From: Druceiella hillmani
Taxonomy: Eukaryota; Arthropoda; Insecta; Lepidoptera; Hepialidae
NCBI GenBank assembly: GCA_039881145.1
Contig: JAYKKI010000007.1
Location: 43,252,001 to 43,316,000, forward strand
Length of the DNA: 64,000 bases
Direction: 5' to 3'
The position numbers and the translations under genes are program-made. This document shows, one piece after another, positions 57,184-64,000 of the stretch. How positions within the stretch are numbered: position 1 is the first letter of the stretch; every line of letters begins with the position of its first letter. The notes below the pieces were generated by a model that worked only from the letters and a program-made list of their open reading frames with translations, had not been told where the DNA came from and made no database searches.

Positions 57184-60100
57184 CTGGAATAAAATTACAA
57201 TACGTTAAGGTTCATAAGATGAATACAGTGACCACAGCAATTATTGAAAAGAAAACACATCTCGCAAATATGCATGTTTTAAAATGATATTATACAACAA
57301 TTAACAAAATAGTCAGCAATAATATGCAGCACTTTCATTTTCAAAGGAAAACTTCAATTCAACCAAGACTTTCCTAAGTTGAAGCTTTTTCCAGGAAAAA
57401 GGGTAGTAACCGTTTTGTTGAGTAGTTTAACAGTTTGAGTACCGACGAGCGCCATCGCACTTGTGCGCGTACTAACTAAATTTGCCACGAATGCGATGGC
57501 GCTCGCGAAATCAGTTGCTGTTTAGCGCGCGGTAGGGGAGGTCGGTCGCATGCATCGCTAAATTTTTATCTTTCTACGTGTTACATAAAGTTCAAATTAT
57601 AATATTATTAGTAATTACAATATAAAAAGGATCCAGGAAAAGAAAATTTTTAACCCATAATCTCGGAATACGAAAATAATTCGAGTGAAAATGATCATTT
57701 TTCAAGTTGTGAAGAAAGTGATGGTGAGTGGGAGTGACATTGTGGTGCGCTCACAATTTGGCATAATGCTAATTTTAAGCGATAGTGATAATAGTGACAA
57801 TAACAATTATTTTGCTAATACTGACCTTGATTTAGTTTTTGTTATAATTATTGTTTGCAATATATATTTCCATAATTTTCTTTGTATTTTATTATCCTTG
57901 TACAAGTTTTTATTAGGAAATCAACGAAGAAATTATTAAAATTGGATAATTTTTGGAAGAGATACAGTTTTTTTTCGAGACAAGGGTAAATGACATCAAT
58001 AACAAAAGATTTCTTTGGCATTTTTAAGTATATATGAGTAAAAAACAATGGCACTAAAACGGTTAATATACTATTTAATTGTAGAAACATAGTTCATAAT
58101 AAATACAGAATGTGTTAGCAATAGAAATAATTTCAGGATTATTTTACCTGTAAAATTCCTGGTTGCTCGCTAAATTTACTGTCTGTGGCCTTCTCACTAC
58201 TCTCTTCTTTATCTTCATTACCGCTACTATCTTTTTCATTACATTCATTCTCACTCTGTATAGCATTCAACGTAGGCTTCAAATAGGTCGTCGGTTTCAG
58301 AAATATATTATTGCCCTGTCCAGTGTCTGTAAAATCAGTATTGCTTTTAACATTAGTCATGCTCTTAGAAGGCGCTATCACACTTGTTCTTGGGTGTTTA
58401 AATTTTGGACGCATTTTGGCGGGCGTAGATGTAGTTATAGGACAGCTCTGACTTTCAGAGTCGCTCGACAAGCTGTGCATAGATTCTGAAGTGTTTGTTG
58501 TGTTAGCAGTATGTACACTGACCATGCTTCCACTATAAAAAGGCTTTGCATGTAATAATGGGCTCGAGGTCGCTGATAAACTTGTATTGAGTATATTAGA
58601 TCTCCGTCTTGAATTAACGCTATTTGTTTGTGATATAAGGAGAGTGTCTTCGCTTCTAGAAGGTGGTAAGCGAGATGTTGACGAATTGGGGCTGGCTGAG
58701 TTTGATTTTATGGAAAATTGAACATTGCTAAAATTCTGGCTGCTTATAATGCCACTGGAATGCGTGAATTGGGAGTCCGCACTGCTCTTTCTTGAGTAAT
58801 GATCATCAGCTATCTCTGAAGTTGCACTTAGATATTGAGATCCGCTTAGGTTAAGGGTACACATGGAGGTTTCTCTTGGCACTATACACAGATGTTGCTC
58901 TGATTTACTAATCTCCGGTTGTAGCAGGTTTGTTGTGTTGTTGCCCGATGCAGAAGCGGCAGGGCCAGGCCAAGATCCACGGCCTGGAGAACTCTTCATT
59001 ATTTTGGGTTCGTGTTGTGGTAATTGAAGGAGGTCTACTTGCAAATTAACATTCGATGGAGAACTATGGAACGTATTGTCTTTACCCCCATTATCAGCAA
59101 TCGTAACTATGCTTTTAGGTATTCTATGAATCAAATACTTTAATAATATCCCGCCATTATTGCTACCTTTGTCTTTATCTCGAGCGAAACAAATCAAATC
59201 CATTAACCATCTCGCTTCCTTCCAAACTCCATTTAGGCTACTCTGAAGATCTTCCAGTTTCGCCACCCTTTCCTTGGCCTGCTGCAGTTCCATTGTAGAA
59301 AACGCTTCTCTATGCGAGTGGGTCGCCAAAGCCATATCCAGCTCTAGAATACAGCTCAGTCTAGAGTATTTGTTTATAATGTTACTGTGATATGTTTGCA
59401 AGTGTATCATCTCAAACGCTTGGATCGGTAGGCTGAGAAGGTCACCTTTCTGCAGCAGTATTTCCTTCTGGCCTGGGACGGAGCAAGCCATGTCGGCGGG
59501 TGGACAGATCATGATAAAACTTACATCGTTGTTTAAATCTATTACCTCTAAGTCATATAATCTATGGGTGAGCGCATTTTCCATGGGAATATCCATGGCA
59601 TTAAAGAGCCTCTTTGCGGCCGATGATATTTGATCTAGGAACATTTGTTGAGATTCTGTCGGTATTTTTGCTTGAAGGCTCGTAATTGACATTCTTCTGT
59701 TGCAAACCATCTCATCGCTGTTAGAAAGGTTCTCGTTTGGGTAGCCACGCAGGTACTCCCATTCCTCTCTGTAATAACAATAACTCTTTTTAAAAATGCA
59801 TACTGAAGAAACAAAATTACATTTCTATGATGTTTGCTGATTAAAATTACAGTTTAAGCATTGCATTGGTTTCTACACCTTCATCACTATTTGTAATGTA
59901 TATACGGTAGATTAAAAATATATCTTCAACCTAAGCTGGGACAATAGTAGTCTGCTACCAGAAACAGGAAATATTTACTCTATAATTAGTTATAAGTTTC
60001 ATAACTGTATTAGTCTAACTCATAAACAATTTAACAGTGTTATTATTTATATATTGTTCTAAGAATTTTGAATCTGAGATATTTTTAACAACATATTTGC

Positions 60101-63100
60101 ACCATTTAGACTAAAACATCTAACATAATTTGGTGTGTGTGGTTGGGATTAAGATCGGTTCAAGGTATTATTCAATAATTATCCATTATTTCGTATATTA
60201 TATATGTGTTGTGTATATTGGCTAATTTTACATTATAGGATATATTTTTCGTTCTTATATATTTTAAGTTCTTTTTCTTTTACCTCTTGACAAATATTAA
60301 TGCATTATTGGCATGTTTTTTCTCAATGTTCAATAGCCAAAGTTATACTTACGCAGATACATGTGGATTGTCTCTTACACGTACGTGGGGTGGCACGTTG
60401 GGCGTGCGTGCTGGTACCACTACGCGCACTACCTCAACCGATGATTGCAGCTTCAGGTAGCCCAGGTATAATCCACGTGACAACTGGTTGTTTGAAACCT
60501 GTGGGGTAATGTTGTGGGGGGCTAATATTAATAACTTATGTTTTAAATGATAAATAATATATGATGGATAATATCTTATCTTTAGTGATGGAATAAAATG
60601 AATTCTGATGAAATGAATCCTTCATCAGTATGTGTAGTTAAAAGCCATCTCAGTAAAATCGAAACTCTGAGTTTTTTGCAACTGCTCAATATTCTTGTAT
60701 TATTTCTATAATTGTTTATATTTTATTACGTTGGTTATTGTTAAAAACATATTAATTCGGTCAAGATTGCTTTTATAGCAATAAGAATGCCCCACATATA
60801 TAGTAACTCTCCGTAATTTATTTATTTATTGTATGTACGCTTACAGAAAGATGATGACGCTGTAACACTTTGACACTTTCAGGTCTGACCAGGACTTTAT
60901 TGTCAGGTCTCGCATAGATCTTACTGCCATTGACTATATTTTTTGAAATCTTAAAACATCTTAGTGAAACAGGAAAATCTCGAAAAGTTTTTAATCCTGT
61001 CCACCGTTTTTGTGAAATTACATAGATATTCGTAAATAAATGTAAGATTTTGTATTATTATGCAAAGTTTAGTTTATGTAAGATTTGTATGATAATGATA
61101 TTAGTGTGATAATACAGGCGTTTGTCAGATAGTTTTGACGTAACAACAACATGATTTTACCAGATGGTATAATGTTAAGTAAAGTGGGTGAGAATCTTCT
61201 CAGCAAGACATTCTATTTAATTAATTGTAAAATTTTGTTTCTAGAACATCATTAAACACAATTTTGCAAAATTTACAAATAAACAATTATATGTTTTAAT
61301 TAGTTTTTACTGCTTTTGGAAAAATAAAAAACGAAATGAATTGTTAAAAGGCCAGCTTCAGTAATGCGAAAATTCATTAAGTCAAGTGTTAAAACAGACA
61401 CAAAGAAATTAAAAATAAATTAATGAATCATGGTGAAGTTTTTACATCCCCGAGCACCACCCTAGCTCTACAGTTCAGGTGATGCTCAGGGATGTAAAAA
61501 AATCGATAATGTTTGTCATAATAATTATAGTATATAGTGTTGTACATTAATAAATTATACATTTTGTTAATTTTCACGAAACGCCGAGCTTCTCGAACCT
61601 GTTATTTCTTTATTATTAATTTCTAGATACCCAGGATTACAAAACAGTAAAAATAGTTGACGGGCATTGAATTTATTAGGCAGAGGTCTATATGAAAATT
61701 TGCCATGTCATTTTCTCCTTTCTTTTCTCTTAGCTTTAGAATGACACCCTCCATATTTTTTAACTTTCCTAAACATGTAACGTTCAGCTTACATTTTCTA
61801 AAGAAAGTTCTGTTAAATAATTCCTCAGCTGAGAACTGAAATCTATGGATAATTTTTCACTGTATACGTCAACAGATTATCGAATTGACTGAACACAAAT
61901 ATACAAAATTCACCCCCATGGTTTTTGTTTAAAAGTTATTTGAAGTTATATTGCCTTTCATAATCGGGAGATTTTAATACTTTCTATAACATTCTTATCC
62001 CGACCTAATGCGTCTTTATATTTGTGTTATACTTAATTTTATATCAATTTCATATGTTGCATATTTAGACCATGTAACATTATTATTATCTACTCTGTTT
62101 TGTAATGATCATTAATTAGCACTTAAAAATCTTTTACAGTCCACCACATCACTTATATTCACACTTAATTCATTGTGATTGGCTGTAAAAAATTGCTCTT
62201 GTAGCAATAAGTCCGCCATTGTAAACTTAATTTTCTAAGCTTACAATAAAGTTTGATAAAGAAATAAATAAATATTTTGTTTATATAGGTTCACAATATT
62301 TTGTTACAAATACCAAACGAATAGTTGAAATTATTTGCGTTGAACGAAAGAGTTGTCTTATGTATATATAATTATAGTTGCATTCAATAAATAAGTTATG
62401 AAGATCACCAACCACCTCACCTGATTATAACTAATCTGGTCATGTACACTGGCCATCAACAACTCTCCCATGGTGTTATCTTCACTAATGGCAGTGACAC
62501 GGCGACGTAGCCGCGTCAGGGGCAACCAGCGTGCGTTCAATACTGACACAGCCTTTGGTGAACGTACGCCACGCACGCAAGATACTACCAAAGTACCGTG
62601 GCTATCGCGGAGCGGATTATGGTGGATCTGGCCTGTGAATAATGATAATAGACTCATTAAACAATATATAAGCAAGTAAGAAACAATGCAAGTGAGCAAC
62701 ATGTCATTTAGAGACAAGGCACATATTACCTGTTCAAAGAGGCATGAAACATGTATCTTAACCAATAGTGACAAAGAGTTTATATAGCTTCCAATGTTAG
62801 CCTGAGAATTTTCCACTTTCAATGATTAGAGTAACATAAAAAATGGTCTTTTTACATCCGGTTTATGATTTTATTATTACTACCATAGACCCATACTTTT
62901 TATGATAATGTGGTATCACATCCATACATTTTATGGTAATATGGTATTATGTTGATGCCTTTTTATGTCCATACATTTTATGATAATGTGGTATTATGAA
63001 ACTGCACATACCTAAATCCTGAATACAAAGAGCAGACTGCATTTGAGCTGCTGCAGTTAGTAGTTTGAGCCGGAAGTGGATGGAAGATGAGGTGTGCTTT

Positions 63101-63147
63101 TCCATATCGGAGCGCAGGGATTTCACATCATCCCAACAGCATGATAC
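56848..63147 (-). CDS. wake: Wide awake / ANKFN1 family protein, C-terminal part (gene continues past 64000)
   Basis: Adaptor protein called wide awake/banderuola in Drosophila and ANKFN1 in vertebrates, with ankyrin repeats, a fibronectin type III domain and a Ras-association domain; in flies it acts in clock-neuron excitability and sleep timing, and in asymmetric division. Five exons in the window (63147-63012, 62632-62421, 60498-60353, 59768-58148, 57183-56848) join in phase to 816 residues plus stop. Visible: a conserved family segment through RGLYLGYLKLQSSVEVVRVV and VWKEARWLMDLICFARDK; a long serine-rich, probably disordered stretch; and a final Ras-association-like domain (VYAAYDTGLAAGTSLKLHV through FCLVAVIGARERCLRDD). 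The ankyrin exons are outside the window. Family identity rests on recognition of these conserved blocks. Confidence 0.87.
57427..58066 (+). mobile_element. piggyBac-like element, copy 2 with transposase remnant
   Basis: Same ends as the copy at 14176 (TTAA, CAGTTTGAGTACC left; CCGTTTTAGTGCC inverted right, TTAA). It shares the GC-rich subterminal hairpin and over 100 bases of left end. It is about 155 bases longer because it keeps a serine/aspartate-rich segment (near 57660-57830) resembling the acidic N-terminus of a piggyBac-type transposase. Lies in the last wake intron (57184-58147). Confidence 0.8.
58148..59768 (-). CDS. wake: wake large exon D (conserved block plus serine-rich tail)
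   Basis: A 1,621-base exon, acceptor TTACAG, donor GTAAAA. It opens EEWEYLRGYPNENLSNSDEM (so the internal ATG at 59710 is not the start). A conserved helical part follows (SSAAKRLFNAMDIPMENALT, TMELQQAKERVAKLEDLQSS, VWKEARWLMDLICFARDK). From about 220 codons in, it becomes a Ser/Thr/Asn-rich low-complexity region of about 300 residues with acidic clusters near its end (NEDKEESSEKATDSK). That part is probably unstructured and could be phosphorylated. Confidence 0.92.
60353..60498 (-). CDS. wake: wake internal exon C
   Basis: Acceptor CCACAG, donor GTAAGT. Encodes NNQLSRGLYLGYLKLQSSVE and VPARTPNVPPHVRVRDNPHV; conserved in the family after the FN3 region. Confidence 0.91.
60768..60806 (+). repeat. 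LINE/SINE tail hairpin remnant
   Basis: GATTGCTTTTATAGCAATAAG-like stem-loop followed by AATGCCCCAC, a divergent copy of the tail found at 430, 41430, 42420 and 62190. Confidence 0.48.
61439..61500 (-). repeat. Intronic hairpin, 24 pairs as minus-strand RNA
   Basis: Arms 61439-61462 and 61477-61500 with a 14-base loop, in a wake intron. The three mismatches on the plus strand are all C-A, which become G-U wobbles in wake-sense RNA, so that transcript folds without a break. Could be a microRNA-like precursor or simply a decayed inverted duplication. Confidence 0.7.
62185..62275 (+). repeat. LINE/SINE 3' tail hairpin in wake intron
   Basis: TTGCTCTTGTAGCAATAAG plus TCCGCC, followed after about 50 bases by an AAGAAATAAATAAATA tail. 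Only the 3' end of the element is recognisable. Antisense to wake. Confidence 0.6.
62421..62632 (-). CDS. wake: wake internal exon B
   Basis: Acceptor TTCACAG, donor GTGAGG. Encodes QIHHNPLRDSHGTLVVSCVR, then the basic LTRLRRRVTAISEDNTMGEL, and ends ISYNQ. Plus-strand frames here are shadows. Confidence 0.9.
62889..62998. repeat. Short degenerate tandem repeat in wake intron
   Basis: Three copies of CCATACATTTTATGATAATG followed by TGGTAT, near 62889, 62931 and 62969. Confidence 0.75.
63012..63147 (-). CDS. wake: wake internal exon A
   Basis: Acceptor ATATAG, donor GTATGT. Encodes VSCCWDDVKSLRSDMEKH and LKLLTAAAQMQSALCIQDL. It starts in phase 0 and ends in phase 1. It is the most upstream coding exon I can place here. 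Confidence 0.85.
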
Positions 63148-63496
63148 CTATATAAAAATAAGTTATGTTATAATTTAAGCAATAAAATGTGCAAAAATAA
63201 GGAAAGTTCTATTGATATTTGAATTTTTTTCCAATCTGTATTTATTTACTCACAATACTATTATAATTTAGAAAGATAAGTATACAGATGACAGAAGAGC
63301 TATCTCGTAAAGACAAAAACAAAGCAGTAAGTGTAAAAATGTTAGTGCTATGATACATTATAAATGACCGACACAGGATTGCTGTAGTCATTTATAAATA
63401 TAAAAAAAAAATACCTGCAGATATATATCAGACATACAAACGCTATATAATATTGCAAATAAGGGACATACAGGGATAGAAGAGATTTCAATCCAT

Positions 63497-63543
63497 AGGT
63501 TATTTTATATCTTGGATACATGATCCAAGATATAAAATAACCT
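63497..63543. repeat. Perfect inverted repeat, 21-base arms
   Basis: Arms 63497-63517 and 63523-63543 around a 5-base loop ACATG, in the wake intron upstream of exon A. Confidence 0.95.
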
Positions 63544-64000
63544 AATAACCTTTTTCGATCTTGAATTATACAACTCTGATACCAAAGCTGCTCTTAATTT
63601 GTTTCTTTCTGTACCATTTTTAAGAACTTGCATATAACAATGACTATGATATTGCCGTAGTTTTATATTTTAATTTTGAAGGCAAAATCTTAACAAAATT
63701 ATAGTCGTATAATATTTGTCATTATATCAACAGACACTACTAGCAATTTAAGTAGACACAGCAACAAATATCACCTCACATCAGAATTATCTCACCATAG
63801 CAACAAGTATCACATAAGTCGCAAAATCCATATTTGCTTTATTTTTGTAGCCTTTTCAGCTTAACAGAATTCTTTTTAAGATAGGATTTAGATTTGAGAT
63901 TTCTTTTTAAACGTATTAAACGCTTTTAGACTAAATATTACAAAATATTCGATGTAGGGCAAATATCATTCAGAATAGAAAAATGTTTACTGTGTAATTG

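Noticed and set aside
57685..57939. 84-codon plus-strand frame as a gene
   Set aside because: A decayed remnant inside the piggyBac-like element.
58163..58489. 108-codon plus-strand frame
   Set aside because: Antisense to the serine-rich wake exon D.
60300..60509. Plus-strand frame
   Set aside because: Antisense to wake exon C.
62358..62822. 154-codon minus-strand frame as a separate gene
   Set aside because: Only 62421-62632 is coding; the rest reads through introns on both sides of wake exon B.

Overview
This is AT-rich animal nuclear DNA, most probably from an insect. The evidence is two split genes with GT-AG introns whose products match conserved animal families, plus a dense load of insect-type transposons (Jockey LINE, mariner, Tc1, pogo/Tigger, piggyBac-like, hAT-like MITEs and a tRNA-type SINE). 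The order cannot be fixed from this window. Almost none of the listed open frames are genes; both real genes are on the minus strand.

Gene 1 is a complete HSDL2 orthologue (hydroxysteroid dehydrogenase-like protein 2), spanning 37766 down to 5146. I rebuilt it as 12 coding exons that join in phase into 406 codons plus stop: an N-terminal short-chain dehydrogenase domain, a C-terminal SCP2 sterol-carrier domain, and a terminal SKL peroxisomal targeting signal. Its introns hold most of the mobile DNA, including a 5'-truncated Jockey LINE with an open reverse-transcriptase frame and an exact 8-bp target-site duplication, a mariner with both ends, and a tandem array of four 116-bp units. Intron 8 also holds a GC-rich coding-like block whose phase fits an alternative exon, and a perfect 100-bp palindrome.

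Gene 2 is the 3' end of the wide awake/ANKFN1 gene (ankyrin, FN3 and Ras-association domains). Five exons lie between 63147 and the stop at 56848, giving 816 residues. The 5' exons with the ankyrin repeats lie beyond position 64000. The two genes are tandem on the same strand, about 19 kb apart.

The 37.8-56.8 kb interval has no host gene that I can support. It holds a dead pogo/Tigger transposase, a decayed LINE with a SINE inserted in it, mariner and RTE remnants, and two MITEs. The LINE and SINE appear to share a 3' hairpin tail. Several near-perfect short inverted duplications, unrelated in sequence, are scattered through the window. One of them, in a wake intron, folds fully only as gene-sense RNA.

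I found no prokaryotic features, CRISPR array, rRNA or intact tRNA, and no clear new multi-gene system. The most original leads are the candidate alternative HSDL2 exon, the fold-back duplications, and the SINE-LINE tail pairing.
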